Assembly: GCF_900105205.1 (NCBI RefSeq) | Contig: NZ_FNSQ01000005.1 | Span: 186,001 to 250,000, forward strand | Origin: Microbacterium hydrocarbonoxydans | Lineage (GTDB): Bacteria > Actinomycetota > Actinomycetes > Actinomycetales > Microbacteriaceae | Direction of reading: 5' to 3' | Length of the DNA: 64,000 nucleotides | Part shown: in pieces, positions 54,468-63,508 of the stretch | Position numbering within the stretch: the first letter of the stretch is position 1 | Layout of the letters: each line of letters begins with the position of its first letter | Notes under the pieces: generated by a model | Database searches by the model: none | The model's input: the letters and a program-made list of their open reading frames with translations, nothing else | Told to the model about the DNA's origin: nothing | Program-made: the position numbers and the translations under genes

Positions 54468-55655
54468 TCAGGCGGCGACGGTGCGGAGCGTGCCGGTGGT
54501 GGCCGGTGCCGGGCGACGCGCAGTGACGACCGCGATCACCATGACGACCAGAGCGGATGCCGTGATCGCCGCGCCGATCCAGATGGGCGAGGTGTATCCG
54601 AGCCCCGCTGCGATGCCGAGACCTCCAGCCCAGGCGCCGAGCGCGTTGCCGACGTTGAACGCCCCGATGTTCGCGCCGGACGCGAGGGTCGGCGCTCCTC
54701 CGGCGTACTGCATGATCCGGCTCTGCAGTCCAGGGACGGTGCCGAATCCGAAGGCGCCCATCAGCATCAGAATCGCGATGGTCACCGGCTGCGACCAGGC
54801 GAAGAGCCCGAACAGGACGAGCACGACGACCAGCGCCGCGATGAAGACGAGCAGGGTGCGATCGATCGACCTGTCGGCGAGGCGGCCGCCGATGGCGTTG
54901 CCGGCTACCAGCCCGACACCGAACAGCACGAGGAGCCACGGCACGGTCGTGTCGGCGAACCCCGTCACGCCGGTGAGCGTGTAGGCGATATAGGTGAACG
55001 CGCCGAACATGCCGCCGAACGCGAGCGCCGTCACCACCAGCGACAGCCACACCTGGCCGGAGCGGAACGCACGGAGCTCGCTGCGCAGACTCACCTGCTG
55101 TCCTGACGGCGTCGGGGCGGTCACGAGCAATGCGATGCCGGCGAACGCGATGACCCCGATCGCGGAGATCACCCAGAACGTCGAGCGCCATCCGGACTGC
55201 TGACCGATGAACGTGCCGAAGGGGACCCCGAAGACATTGGCGGCGGTCAGACCGGTGAACATGATGGCGATCGCGCGCGCCTTCTTCTCGGGGGCGACGA
55301 GGTCGGCCGCGACGACCGCGCCGATGCCGAAGAACGCGCCGTGGCAGAGTGCGGCGATGATGCGGCCCATCATGGCCACGCTGTAGTCGGGGGCGACCGC
55401 GGTGAGCGCGTTCCCGGCGATGAACAGCACGACCAGCCCGAGCAGCACAGGCTTGCGCGGCAGGCGAGTGGTGGCTGCGGTGAGGCCGAGCGCACCGACC
55501 ACGACGCTCAGGGCGTAGCCCGAGATGAGCCAGCGGGCGGTGGCCTCGGTGACCCCGAAGTCGGTGGCGACCTCGGGAAGCAGGCCCATGATCACGAACT
55601 CGGTGAGTCCGATCCCGAAGGCGCCGATGGCGAGTGCGATGAGTCCGAGTGGCAT
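54468..55655 (-). CDS. MFS transporter (AraJ/YdhP-type DHA1)
   Basis: 395-aa drug:H+ antiporter-1 type MFS protein with 12 helices: IGLTEFVIMGLLPEVATDFGVTEATARWLISGYAL and the MGRIIAALCHGAFFGIG helix are subfamily hallmarks. Probable efflux of drugs or sugars. The ATG at 55655 has GGAG upstream; the longer frame runs through the regulatory region. Divergent from a MarR regulator that likely controls it. The stop is 3 nt from the convergent AroE-like stop. Confidence 0.9.
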   Translation of the reverse strand: MPLGLIALAIGAFGIGLTEFVIMGLLPEVATDFGVTEATARWLISGYALSVVVGALGLTAATTRLPRKPVLLGLVVLFIAGNALTAVAPDYSVAMMGRIIAALCHGAFFGIGAVVAADLVAPEKKARAIAIMFTGLTAANVFGVPFGTFIGQQSGWRSTFWVISAIGVIAFAGIALLVTAPTPSGQQVSLRSELRAFRSGQVWLSLVVTALAFGGMFGAFTYIAYTLTGVTGFADTTVPWLLVLFGVGLVAGNAIGGRLADRSIDRTLLVFIAALVVVLVLFGLFAWSQPVTIAILMLMGAFGFGTVPGLQSRIMQYAGGAPTLASGANIGAFNVGNALGAWAGGLGIAAGLGYTSPIWIGAAITASALVVMVIAVVTARRPAPATTGTLRTVAA

Positions 55656-55680
55656 GGGTGCGCTCCGAAGTCCTCTGCTA

Positions 55681-55734
55681 AAGTATTTGCAGACGCGGGA
55701 TATTGCGTCCGACGGATAATCATTGCATACGCAA
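55681..55734. promoter_or_regulatory. MarR/MFS intergenic operator region
   Basis: The stretch is AT-rich for this genome. It carries TTGC-ATAC-GCAA (55723-55734), a perfect short inverted repeat, and GTATT/GCAAGTATT copies on both sides (55683-55690, 55731-55739). GATAAT (55715-55720) is a good plus-strand -10 for the MarR gene. MarR dimers typically bind such repeats between divergent genes. Confidence 0.5.
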
Positions 55735-55768
55735 GTATTCCGCGCAAGCAACTACTTCGGAGGTCATC

Positions 55769-56218
55769 GTGGGAATCTCAGACGACGCTGTCGAGATCCG
55801 CGCGCGCGGCTGGCGCACACTCGCGGCCCTGCACGGCATCATCGAGGCGGATCTCGAGAAGGCGCTCGGCGCCTCGGTCGGGCTGTCGGTCGTGGAGTAC
55901 ACCGTGCTCGATGCCCTCAGCAGGCAGGACGGCTGGCATATGCGGATGCAGCAGCTCGCCCGTGCGACGGCTCTGAGCCCGAGCGCGACGACGCGACTCG
56001 TCACACGACTCGAGGACCGCGGACTGCTCACCCGCATCCTGTGCGCCGACGACCGTCGTGGCATCTACACAGAGCTCACCCCCGCGGGCCAGGCGCTGTA
56101 CGAACAGGCGCACCCGATCCATGACGAGACGCTCGAACGAGCGCTCGGAGACGCCGTGACCCAGCCGGAGCTCGCCCCTGTCGTCCACGCCCTGCAGGGA
56201 GCGACGGTCGACGCCTAG
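55769..56218 (+). CDS. MarR family transcriptional regulator
   Basis: 149-aa regulator. The winged helix is evident: MRMQQLARATALSPSATTRLVTRLEDRGLLTRILCADDRRGIYTELTPAG (wing with DDRRG). Flanking helices form the dimer interface. The start is GTG at 55769 with GGAGG 5 nt upstream; upstream codons overlap the promoter. Divergent partner is an MFS exporter, the usual MarR target. Ligand unknown. Confidence 0.93.
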   Translation: MGISDDAVEIRARGWRTLAALHGIIEADLEKALGASVGLSVVEYTVLDALSRQDGWHMRMQQLARATALSPSATTRLVTRLEDRGLLTRILCADDRRGIYTELTPAGQALYEQAHPIHDETLERALGDAVTQPELAPVVHALQGATVDA

Positions 56219-56309
56219 GCGAGACGGCACGGCGCGGTCAGCCGTCTCCGCGAGTATCCGATGGGGCGGATGCGCGATCTGCGGTGCGATACGTGGGTAG
56301 CCTAGGCGC

Positions 56310-58136
56310 ATGAGCGCGCCTCGCACCGCACGACGGACCCCCGCAGCACTCGCCATGGCGGCGATCGTCGCCCTGGCATTGACCGCATGCACCGGTGGTG
56401 GCGACAACGGCACCACAGAGGACGGTGGGCAGGCATTCCCCGACGACGGGTGCACGCACATCACCGTCGCGACATCCTCCGAGAAGGTCAACATGCTCGA
56501 CGAGCTGGCGAAGGCGTTCAAGGACTCGCCCGAGCACAAGGGACTCGAGACCTGCGCCACGGTCCGACCGACGAACGTCTCCTCGGGCAACGCGACGCGC
56601 TTCCTCACCTCGGGCGAGGACTGGCCGAGCGACGACAAGGCCCTCTGGCCGACGCTGTGGTCGCCGGCATCCACGGTCTGGACCGACCGAGTCGCTGCGG
56701 CGGCCTCCGCCAGCCTCGTGGGCGAGCCCAAGTCGTTCACGCGGACGCCGGTCGTGTTCGGGATGCCGGAGCCGATGGCCACGGCCCTCGGCTGGCCGGA
56801 CAGCCCGATCAGCATCACCGACCTCGAGACGCTGTGCCAGGACCCGGCCGGGTGGGGCAGCGTGGGCAAGGACATCTGGGGCGCCTTCAAGATCTCGAAG
56901 ACGAATCCGAACACGTCGACCACCGGCCTGTCGACGATCCTGATGCAGTCCTACGAGGCGACCGGCAAGGCGGAGGGACTCACCTCGGCCGATGTCGAGG
57001 CCTCCGCCGACTTCTCGCGCGTGTTCGAGGAGTGCGTCATCCACTACGGCGACACCACCGGCAACGTCCTGTCGACGCTCTACGACGAGACCCAGAACGG
57101 CTCGAACGGATCGGCGTACGTCTCCGCCGTCGCGCTCGAGGAGACCTCGCTGCTCAACTACAACCAGGGAAACCCCGACTCGCACACGGTGCAGCCGGGT
57201 GAGACCCTGACCCCGCCCAAGACGAAGCTCGTCGCGGTCTACCCCGAGGGCGGATCGATGTGGTCGGACAACCCCATCACCGTGCTGGGAGCCGACTGGA
57301 TCAGTGCCGAGCAGCGCACCGCCGGCGAGGCGTTCGCCGAGTTCGTGCAGACCACCGCCGCGCAGAAGATCTTGCCCGACTACGGCTTCCGCCCGCTCGA
57401 CGAGTCCGTCCCCCTCGGTGACCTGTTCACCGCGAAGTTCGGCGTCGACCCTGCGCAGCCCGCCGTCACCCTTCCGAAGCCCGACGTCGACGTCATCTCG
57501 ACCGCCATCGACCAGTGGACGCAGGTGCGCAAGCCCTCCTCGGTGCTCGAGCTGATCGACATCTCCGGGTCGATGGACGACCCGATCGGCGACGGGCGCT
57601 CCCGTCTCGACGGCGCGATCGAGGGTGCCCAGTCGACGCTGGACCACTTCCGCTCCACCGACGAGATCGGCGTCTGGGCCTTCACCACCGGCATCTCGTC
57701 CGATGAGGGCGAAGGCATCCAGGTGCTGCGCGATGTCAGTGCGCTCGGCTCGGACGGCGAGAAGCTCGACTCCTCCCTCGCCGACCTGCGCTACGCGCAG
57801 CGCAACGGCACCCCGCTCTACGACTCGATCCTGCTCGCCTACGAAGCCATGAGCGAGCGCGCCGAGCCCGGTCGCATCAACGCGATCGTGGTCCTCTCCG
57901 ACGGGGAGGACACCGACTCCGGCATCTCGCTCGACTCCCTGATCGCGAAGATCGGCAAGAGCACCAAGGAGGGCGGCGACGACGCCCCTGTCCGTATATT
58001 CCCGATCGCGTATGGAGAGGGAGCCGACACCTCGGCTCTGCAGCGGATCGCGGATGTCACGGGCGGACAGCTCTTCGACGCCTCGGATGCCGAGCGGATC
58101 GACCTCGTGTTCGCCTCGGTCATCAACAACTTCTGA
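56310..58136 (+). CDS. Substrate-binding and VWA domain lipoprotein
   Basis: 608-aa secreted lipoprotein. The signal peptide (1-27) ends in LTAC. Residues about 50-390 have the periplasmic solute-binding (SBP_bac_11-like) fold: ITVATSSEKVNMLDELAKAF, then PVVFGMPEPMA, and VAVYPEGGSMWSDNPITVLG. Residues about 405-605 form a VWA domain with an intact MIDAS site (DISGSMDD, later Thr, VLSDGEDTD). Both halves are intact. The combination suggests an envelope scaffold that binds a ligand and a protein partner rather than a classical ABC receptor; no permease is adjacent. The ATG follows TAGCCT (56298-56303) by 6 nt. The next gene is 7 nt downstream. Confidence 0.88.
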   Translation: MSAPRTARRTPAALAMAAIVALALTACTGGGDNGTTEDGGQAFPDDGCTHITVATSSEKVNMLDELAKAFKDSPEHKGLETCATVRPTNVSSGNATRFLTSGEDWPSDDKALWPTLWSPASTVWTDRVAAAASASLVGEPKSFTRTPVVFGMPEPMATALGWPDSPISITDLETLCQDPAGWGSVGKDIWGAFKISKTNPNTSTTGLSTILMQSYEATGKAEGLTSADVEASADFSRVFEECVIHYGDTTGNVLSTLYDETQNGSNGSAYVSAVALEETSLLNYNQGNPDSHTVQPGETLTPPKTKLVAVYPEGGSMWSDNPITVLGADWISAEQRTAGEAFAEFVQTTAAQKILPDYGFRPLDESVPLGDLFTAKFGVDPAQPAVTLPKPDVDVISTAIDQWTQVRKPSSVLELIDISGSMDDPIGDGRSRLDGAIEGAQSTLDHFRSTDEIGVWAFTTGISSDEGEGIQVLRDVSALGSDGEKLDSSLADLRYAQRNGTPLYDSILLAYEAMSERAEPGRINAIVVLSDGEDTDSGISLDSLIAKIGKSTKEGGDDAPVRIFPIAYGEGADTSALQRIADVTGGQLFDASDAERIDLVFASVINNF

Positions 58137-58143
58137 GGTCGCG

Positions 58144-59145
58144 ATGCCGTTCCTCTCCGCCTCCGACAACCCCTGGATCAATGATGCCGTCGAGGGCATA
58201 TCCGGAGAGAACATCTACGTCGATCCCGACGTGTCAGGTGGTCAAGCGATAACCGAGGCGCTCTCCGGCGTCGTCCCTGGCGACGGCTCGATCGCGGTGG
58301 TCGTGCTCCCTGCGGGTGCCGACAACAACACTCCGTACAGCAGCTACATCCTCGAACGGCTCACCGCGGCGGGCGACCACGAGACCGTGATCGTCGCGGT
58401 GGGCAAAAATCTGCAGGCGACCTCGAGCGCGATCGACGGCGATGTGGCGCTGCGCATCGCGAACGAGAACGAGTCGTCGGCAGGAAGCACACAGGATGCT
58501 CTCGTCGAGACCGTGCAGGAGATCTCGGCCGAGACGCCGACCTCGCCGGGCGGCGGCGATGCCGGAGCGGGAGGCGCGGCCATCCCGCTCGTGATCGGCG
58601 GGGTCGTGCTCGTCGCGGCCGCCGTGACTGCTTTCGGCCTGATCGCCCGTCGCCGACGCAAGCCTGCGGCGTCGACGGATCCGGTGCCCGCCGGCATCCG
58701 ACTCCGCGTGAACCGACTGCGCGAGCTGCGCGCCGACTATGCGGCGGTGCCAGGGAGCCCCGTCGCAGCCGAGACCGCCGCAGCGATCGATGCGCTGGCC
58801 TCGCATGTCGAGCAGCTGTTCATCCGGCTCGATGCGAAGGCAGGCGAGGATCAGAGTGTGCTGGCTGAAGCCGAGTATTCCGACAAGCTAGCCCGCCTCG
58901 TCGCCGCCCTCGACCGCGACTATCTGCTCGACCTGCTCACCCGGCCTGACCTCTGGGACGCTCCGGACGAGCGCATCGGCGAGGTGCGCGAAGCGCTGGC
59001 TGCGGTGACCACACAGATCGTCGACAACATCAAGCAGGTCAACGCTCGCAGAGGACTGCTCTTCCAGGTGTCGCTCGACTCGCTCATCGGTCGCAGTGAG
59101 CTGCGCGACTGGGAGCGGCAGTTCAAGCAGAGCTCCGGCGACTAG
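58144..59145 (+). CDS. Single-pass membrane protein partnered with the SBP-VWA lipoprotein
   Basis: 333-aa protein. The N-terminal roughly 140 residues form a TPM-like alpha/beta domain (WINDAVEGISGENIYVDPDV, GSIAVVVLPAGADNN, HETVIVAVGKNLQATSSAI) without an obvious signal peptide. A membrane helix lies at about 150-175 (AAIPLVIGGVVLVAAAVTAFGLIA), followed by a basic segment and a helical cytoplasmic region. No characterised family can be named with confidence. It starts 7 nt after the lipoprotein gene with AGG as weak RBS, so the two are one operon and probably one envelope system. Confidence 0.78.
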   Translation: MPFLSASDNPWINDAVEGISGENIYVDPDVSGGQAITEALSGVVPGDGSIAVVVLPAGADNNTPYSSYILERLTAAGDHETVIVAVGKNLQATSSAIDGDVALRIANENESSAGSTQDALVETVQEISAETPTSPGGGDAGAGGAAIPLVIGGVVLVAAAVTAFGLIARRRRKPAASTDPVPAGIRLRVNRLRELRADYAAVPGSPVAAETAAAIDALASHVEQLFIRLDAKAGEDQSVLAEAEYSDKLARLVAALDRDYLLDLLTRPDLWDAPDERIGEVREALAAVTTQIVDNIKQVNARRGLLFQVSLDSLIGRSELRDWERQFKQSSGD

Positions 59146-59152
59146 TCGCCGC

Positions 59153-59848
59153 TCAGCGCCTCGGAACGGCGGCGTCGACGACACGACCGTCGACGAGGTG
59201 CACCACCCGGTGCATGCGCGGGAGGTGCACGAGGTCATGCGTGACGAGCAAAGTCGACGTGTTCAGCTCGTCGGTCAGCCGCAGGATGAGGTCGATGATC
59301 TGGGCTCCGCGTTTCTGGTCGAGGGCGCTGGTCGGCTCATCGACGAGCAGCACGCTCGGATCGTTCATCAGCGCCCGAGCGATGTTGACTCGCTGACGCT
59401 GCCCGCCCGAGAGCTGGTGCGGCCTCTTGTGCCCGTGCTCGGCGAGGCCGACCGCGGCGAGCAGCTCATCCGCACGGGATGCCGCGGCGGCGCGATCGCG
59501 GCGGTTGCGCGGCGCACCGAGCTCGTTCATGACGCTCAGCTGCTCTCGGGCCGTCAGAGAGGGGATGAGGTTGGGCTGCTGGAAGACGATCCCGATCCGG
59601 TCCCGCCGCAGACGCGTCGCCTCGGCCGGACTGAGCGCCGTGACGTCGTTCCCGTCGATGAGGATCTCGCCGGCATCCGGACGCAGGAGGGTGCCGGCGA
59701 CGGCGAGCAGACTGGACTTTCCCGAGCCACTGGGACCGGTGATGCCGGTGACGGTTCCGGGGTGAGCCGCGAGTGAGACACCGTCCACGGCAGTCACCCG
59801 CGAGTCACCGTCCGGGAAGGTCAGAGTGATGTCGTTCAGGCGGATCAT
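59153..59848 (-). CDS. ABC transporter ATP-binding protein (LolD/MacB type)
   Basis: 231-aa ATPase of the type partnering FtsX-like permeases. Walker A GPSGSGKSS, Q-loop VFQQPNLIPSLTAREQL, signature LSGGQRQR, Walker B VLLVDEPTSALD, H-loop LVTHD. Its ATG overlaps the stop of the permease by 4 nt. Second gene of the pair; divergently linked to a histidine kinase/regulator pair that may control it. Confidence 0.94.
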   Translation of the reverse strand: MIRLNDITLTFPDGDSRVTAVDGVSLAAHPGTVTGITGPSGSGKSSLLAVAGTLLRPDAGEILIDGNDVTALSPAEATRLRRDRIGIVFQQPNLIPSLTAREQLSVMNELGAPRNRRDRAAAASRADELLAAVGLAEHGHKRPHQLSGGQRQRVNIARALMNDPSVLLVDEPTSALDQKRGAQIIDLILRLTDELNTSTLLVTHDLVHLPRMHRVVHLVDGRVVDAAVPRR

Positions 59849-60915
59849 CGGTTGCTCCCGAGGGCGGTGAGGGGGTCTGCAGAGGTGACGGAGCGCAGGG
59901 CGAACGCCGCCCCCGCGAGGCCGAGGGCGATCATGATGACCCCCGGAAGGAAGGTCGTGACGGGACTCAGCAGGAACGGAAGGGCGGTGCCGGCGAGGAG
60001 GCCGAGCACAGTGACGAGCCCGAGTCCGACGCCGATGCCGACCAGCAGGACGATCAGCGCCTGGCCGAGCGCATCGCGGACTAGGGAACCCGTGCTGGCG
60101 CCGAGCGCCTTGAGCACGGCCACGTCTCCCTTGCGCTGCATCGTCCACACCGTGAAGAACGCTCCGATGACGAGTCCGGAGATGCCGAACAGCAGGACCA
60201 CCATGAGCAGGAGCGATCCGATCTCGGAGCGGAAGGCGCTGAGCGCCGTCAGCGAGCCGATCGTCGTCTCGGAGATCGTGTCGTTCGCCGTATCCGCGGC
60301 ATCCCAGTCGGGGGATCCCGAGACCGCGAGGACGGTCGCGTACGCATCGGGGTTGCCCGTGGCTGCGGAGTATGTGCGCCAGTCCTGAAGGGTCATCTGC
60401 ACGACCGGGGTGTGGCTGTACCAGTCATCGCCCTCGATCGTCTCGACCACATAGGAGACGCCCGAGATCTCGACCTTCTCGCCGGTCGCCACCCCGAGCG
60501 CATCGGCGGCGGGCTGGGACAGACTCAGCCGGCCGTCGCCGGATGGCGCACTGCTGTCAAACCCCGGCTCCACACCGAACAGTGCGATCGCAGCGCGCAT
60601 GTCGTCGGTCTCGGCTCGTGTCTGGCTGATGCCGAGCGGCCGCGCATCGGTGACATCGGACGTGGCTGCCCAGTCCGCCGCCTGCTGTGCGGTGATGGCC
60701 GAGTCCGCGAAGCTGACGGCGCCATCTCCGCCCTCGGGCGCGGAGAACACGATGCGGTCTCCGGGAAGCGCGAGAACGGCCGAGATGTTCTGGATGGCGA
60801 GGCCGCCGGTGAGCCCGCTGAGGAATCCCACGAGGAGGGTGATGAGGGCGACGACGGAGCCGATGAGGATGAATCGGCCTCTGGCGAAGCGGAGGTCGCG
60901 CAGTGCGACGAACAT
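59845..60915 (-). CDS. ABC transporter permease (FtsX-like)
   Basis: 356-aa permease of the MacB/FtsX class: one N-terminal helix (about 18-40), a roughly 180-residue extracytoplasmic domain, then three C-terminal helices with FFTVWTMQRKGDVAVLKALGAS, the FtsX-family coupling motif. Such pairs move peptides, lipids or antibiotics by mechanotransmission rather than classical transport. ATG at 60915 has AAAGGCAG upstream; an in-frame extension upstream lacks any signal. Confidence 0.92.
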   Translation of the reverse strand: MFVALRDLRFARGRFILIGSVVALITLLVGFLSGLTGGLAIQNISAVLALPGDRIVFSAPEGGDGAVSFADSAITAQQAADWAATSDVTDARPLGISQTRAETDDMRAAIALFGVEPGFDSSAPSGDGRLSLSQPAADALGVATGEKVEISGVSYVVETIEGDDWYSHTPVVQMTLQDWRTYSAATGNPDAYATVLAVSGSPDWDAADTANDTISETTIGSLTALSAFRSEIGSLLLMVVLLFGISGLVIGAFFTVWTMQRKGDVAVLKALGASTGSLVRDALGQALIVLLVGIGVGLGLVTVLGLLAGTALPFLLSPVTTFLPGVIMIALGLAGAAFALRSVTSADPLTALGSNR

Positions 60916-61079
60916 GGTGGCTGCCTTTCCTGTCTCCGGTGCGGCGACCGTTCCACTCTCGCCGTCCGGACCCGCGCGGTCATCGGCCACTCGACGAGCA
61001 TTCGACGCCCGAGTGAAGGAGCCTCCGCTCGTCCTTTCGGACGATGCCGAGCGCGGTGGCGCGGCGTAGAGTTCGAGCC

Positions 61080-62264
61080 ATGTCGCATACCGCTCTGACC
61101 CCGGTGTTCGTGGGTCTGCGGACCGGACTTCACGCTCTCTTCCTGGCCCTGACCGGCGTCGTCATCGCCCGGGCACTGCTCGACCCGTCCGAGTGGAGCG
61201 TCCCCGCAGTCGTGCTCGCGCTGATCATCGCGGCCACGTACGGGTCCGGGGTGCTCCTCGCCCGACTCCCCGGGGGTCGGCGGCTCGTGTCGCTGAGCTG
61301 GCTGGCGCTGCTCTCGGTCGAGTGGCTGATCCTGCTGTGGGTCAGCGCTGACGCCGCCTACCTCGTCTTCCCGCTGTTCTTCCTGTTCCTGCACCTGTTG
61401 GGAAGGTGGCTGGGGTCGATCGCGATCCTCGTGTCGACGATCGTCGCGGTCATCGCACTCGGCATCCACGGCGGATGGAGTGTCGGGGGCGTCGTCGGCC
61501 CGTTCGTCGGCGCCGGGGTCGCGTTGCTGATCGGCCTCGGCTACCAGGCTCTGGCGACAGAGGCCCAGCAACGCGAAGCACTGGTCAGCGAACTGCTCGC
61601 GACCCGCGGGCAGCTCGCCGCGCGCGAACACGAATCGGGTGTCCTCGCGGAGCGCGCCCGGCTCGCCCGCGAGATCCACGACACCCTCGCGCAGGGGCTC
61701 TCCAGCATCCAGATGCTGCTGCATGCTGCGGAACGCGCCGACGACACCCGACCCGGAACAGAGCACATCAGGCTCGCCCGCGAGACCGCGGCGGCGAACC
61801 TCGCGGAGGCGCGACGATTCATCCGCGAGCTGACGCCTCCCCAGCTCGACGACCAGACGCTCGGTGCGGCGCTGCGCCGGCTTGCCCGCACCCAGTGGGC
61901 GACACAGGGGCTCGACGTGCAGGTGCGGGTATCGGATGCGATGGTCCTGCCCATGCATCTGCAGACCGCGCTGCTGCGCATCACCCAGGGTGCGATCGCC
62001 AACGTCCTCCAGCACGCGGACGCGACCACCGCGACGGTCAGCATCCGCATCGAGAACGACCGCCTCCGCTTCACCGTCGACGATGACGGCACCGGATTCG
62101 ATGCGGCACTCCCTGAGCCGGGCGCCGCCCAGAAGTCGGATTCCTTCGGTCTGCGCGCCACCGCCGAGCGGGTGCAGCAGCTCGGCGGACGCCTGGAGAT
62201 CGACTCGGCATCCGGACGGGGAACCACGCTCACCGTCGATCTCCCACTGACGGAGCTCGCATGA
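61080..62264 (+). CDS. Sensor histidine kinase (HisKA_3, NarL-type)
   Basis: 394-aa membrane kinase. Five to six helices fill residues about 15-158 with almost no external domain (intramembrane-sensing style). A short coiled linker leads to the HisKA_3 dimerisation box AREIHDTLAQG with phospho-acceptor His200, then the HATPase_c domain (DDDGTGFD N/G-box region and SGRGTTLTVDLPL at the end). It partners the LuxR-type regulator whose ATG overlaps its stop. The ATG at 61080 lies 7 nt after TAGAGT (61067-61072). Divergent from the ABC pair, a probable target. Confidence 0.93.
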   Translation: MSHTALTPVFVGLRTGLHALFLALTGVVIARALLDPSEWSVPAVVLALIIAATYGSGVLLARLPGGRRLVSLSWLALLSVEWLILLWVSADAAYLVFPLFFLFLHLLGRWLGSIAILVSTIVAVIALGIHGGWSVGGVVGPFVGAGVALLIGLGYQALATEAQQREALVSELLATRGQLAAREHESGVLAERARLAREIHDTLAQGLSSIQMLLHAAERADDTRPGTEHIRLARETAAANLAEARRFIRELTPPQLDDQTLGAALRRLARTQWATQGLDVQVRVSDAMVLPMHLQTALLRITQGAIANVLQHADATTATVSIRIENDRLRFTVDDDGTGFDAALPEPGAAQKSDSFGLRATAERVQQLGGRLEIDSASGRGTTLTVDLPLTELA

Positions 62265-62887
62265 TCCGGCTCGTGATCGCCGATGATCACCCCATCGTCC
62301 GCGCCGGTCTCATCGCGCTGTTCAGCCTTGAACCCGATCTCGAGGTGGTCGCAGAGGCCGGCACCCCCGACGAGGCCGTCACCTGTGCCGAGCGGGAGAA
62401 CCCCGACGTCGTCCTGATGGACCTGCAGTTCGGGTCTCGCGCCAGGTCCACGGGCGTCGACGCCACTCGGCGCATCCGCGCACTCGATGCTCCGCCGTAC
62501 GTCCTGGTCCTCACGAACTACGACTCGGATGCCGACATCCTCGGTGCCGTCGAGGCCGGTGCCAGCGGCTACCTCCTGAAGGATGCACCCCCGCACGAGT
62601 TGACAGCCGCCGTGCGTGCGGCCGCGGCAGGCGAGAGCGCGCTCGCACCGGTGATCGCCTCACGCCTGCTCGACCGCATGCGCGCGCCGCGGATCAGCCT
62701 CAGCAGCCGTGAGATCGAGGTGCTCGAGCTCGTCGCCGCCGGGCGGTCGAACAGCGAGGTCGCCGACGAGCTCTTCGTCAGCGAGACGACCGTGAAGTCG
62801 CATCTCGCGCACATCTTCTCGAAGCTGGATGTGAGCTCGCGCACCGCCGCCGTCTCGGCGGCACGTCAACGAGGGATCATCCGCTGA
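62261..62887 (+). CDS. LuxR/NarL family response regulator
   Basis: 208-aa regulator. Receiver domain (1-120) with acidic pocket DD at 8-9, phospho-acceptor Asp54 in VVLMDLQFG, and Lys in YLLKDAPP. C-terminal LuxR HTH: LSSREIEVLELVAAGRSNSEVADELFVSETTVKSHLAHIFSKLDVSSRTAAV. Overlaps the kinase gene by 4 nt, forming a two-component system that plausibly controls the neighbouring FtsX-type ABC genes. Confidence 0.95.
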   Translation: MIRLVIADDHPIVRAGLIALFSLEPDLEVVAEAGTPDEAVTCAERENPDVVLMDLQFGSRARSTGVDATRRIRALDAPPYVLVLTNYDSDADILGAVEAGASGYLLKDAPPHELTAAVRAAAAGESALAPVIASRLLDRMRAPRISLSSREIEVLELVAAGRSNSEVADELFVSETTVKSHLAHIFSKLDVSSRTAAVSAARQRGIIR

Positions 62888-62913
62888 GGCCGGACGGCGC
62901 GAGACTGCGCCGA

Positions 62914-63177
62914 TCAGATGTCGTACACTGCGCGGCGGTGCGCGACGCGCACAACCGTCACGAGAACCTGGTCGTCCATGACCTCGTACAGCACTCGATA
63001 GTCGCCGATACGCACTCTCCAGGCATTGTCATACCCGGCCAGCTTGCGGCATCCGTGCGGACGCGGGTCGAGTTCCAGATCGGCCACTCCGGCAAGTGTC
63101 CGTCGGCGGATCGGCGGGTCGAGCTTGCGGATCTCCCTGGCAGCGGCAGCGGTGAACTCGATGCGAAAGCGAGTCAC
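62914..63177 (-). CDS. RelE/ParE family toxin
   Basis: 87-aa toxin of the RelE/ParE superfamily: RIEFTAAAAREIRKLDPPIRRRTLAGVADLELDPRPHGCRKLAGYDNAWRVRIGDYRVLYEV shows the family fold, with the Arg-rich strand and basic residues characteristic of RelE-type mRNA interferases. Start GTG at 63177 overlaps the antitoxin stop (GTGA). Second gene of a two-gene toxin-antitoxin operon. Confidence 0.93.
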   Translation of the reverse strand: MTRFRIEFTAAAAREIRKLDPPIRRRTLAGVADLELDPRPHGCRKLAGYDNAWRVRIGDYRVLYEVMDDQVLVTVVRVAHRRAVYDI

Positions 63178-63434
63178 GCCACTTCCGCACGCAGCTCATC
63201 CAACGACACGCGCTCACCGTCATCCGACGCTCGCGCAGCGGCGAACTCCGCCGCGTCTCGGGCCGCCTCGAGTTCTTCGAGCAGTTCAAGATCGTCGACG
63301 CTGATCACCACGGCCGTCAGCTTGCCGTGGCGCGTGACGCCTACGCGTTCTGAGCCGTACGCGACCCCTCCGAGCACATCAGCGAGGCTGTCACGCAGGT
63401 CCTTCGAGGGCACGTGCCGACTGATCGTGTTCAT
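63174..63434 (-). CDS. Phd/YefM family antitoxin
   Basis: 86-aa antitoxin. N-terminal Phd/YefM DNA-binding fold (RHVPSKDLRDSLADVLGGVAYGSERVGVTRHGKLTAVVISVDDLELLEEL) and an acidic C-terminal toxin-neutralising tail. The ATG at 63434 follows minus-strand TATGCT (63446-63441) by 6 nt, so it appears leaderless. A palindromic operator lies just upstream, fitting autorepression. Translationally coupled to the toxin. Confidence 0.93.
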   Translation of the reverse strand: MNTISRHVPSKDLRDSLADVLGGVAYGSERVGVTRHGKLTAVVISVDDLELLEELEAARDAAEFAAARASDDGERVSLDELRAEVA

Positions 63435-63440
63435 GCGGCA

Positions 63441-63462
63441 AGCATAGCACTTATGTACATAA
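63441..63462 (-). promoter_or_regulatory. Toxin-antitoxin promoter and operator
   Basis: -10 TATGCT (63446-63441) is preceded by the perfect 12-bp palindrome TTATGTACATAA (63451-63462), positioned in the -35/-10 spacer so that Phd-type antitoxin binding would block polymerase. Confidence 0.6.
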
Positions 63463-63508
63463 TGCCGATATTGTACGTCGCTCGTGCGCGGGAAGACGCG
63501 CGGTCTCG

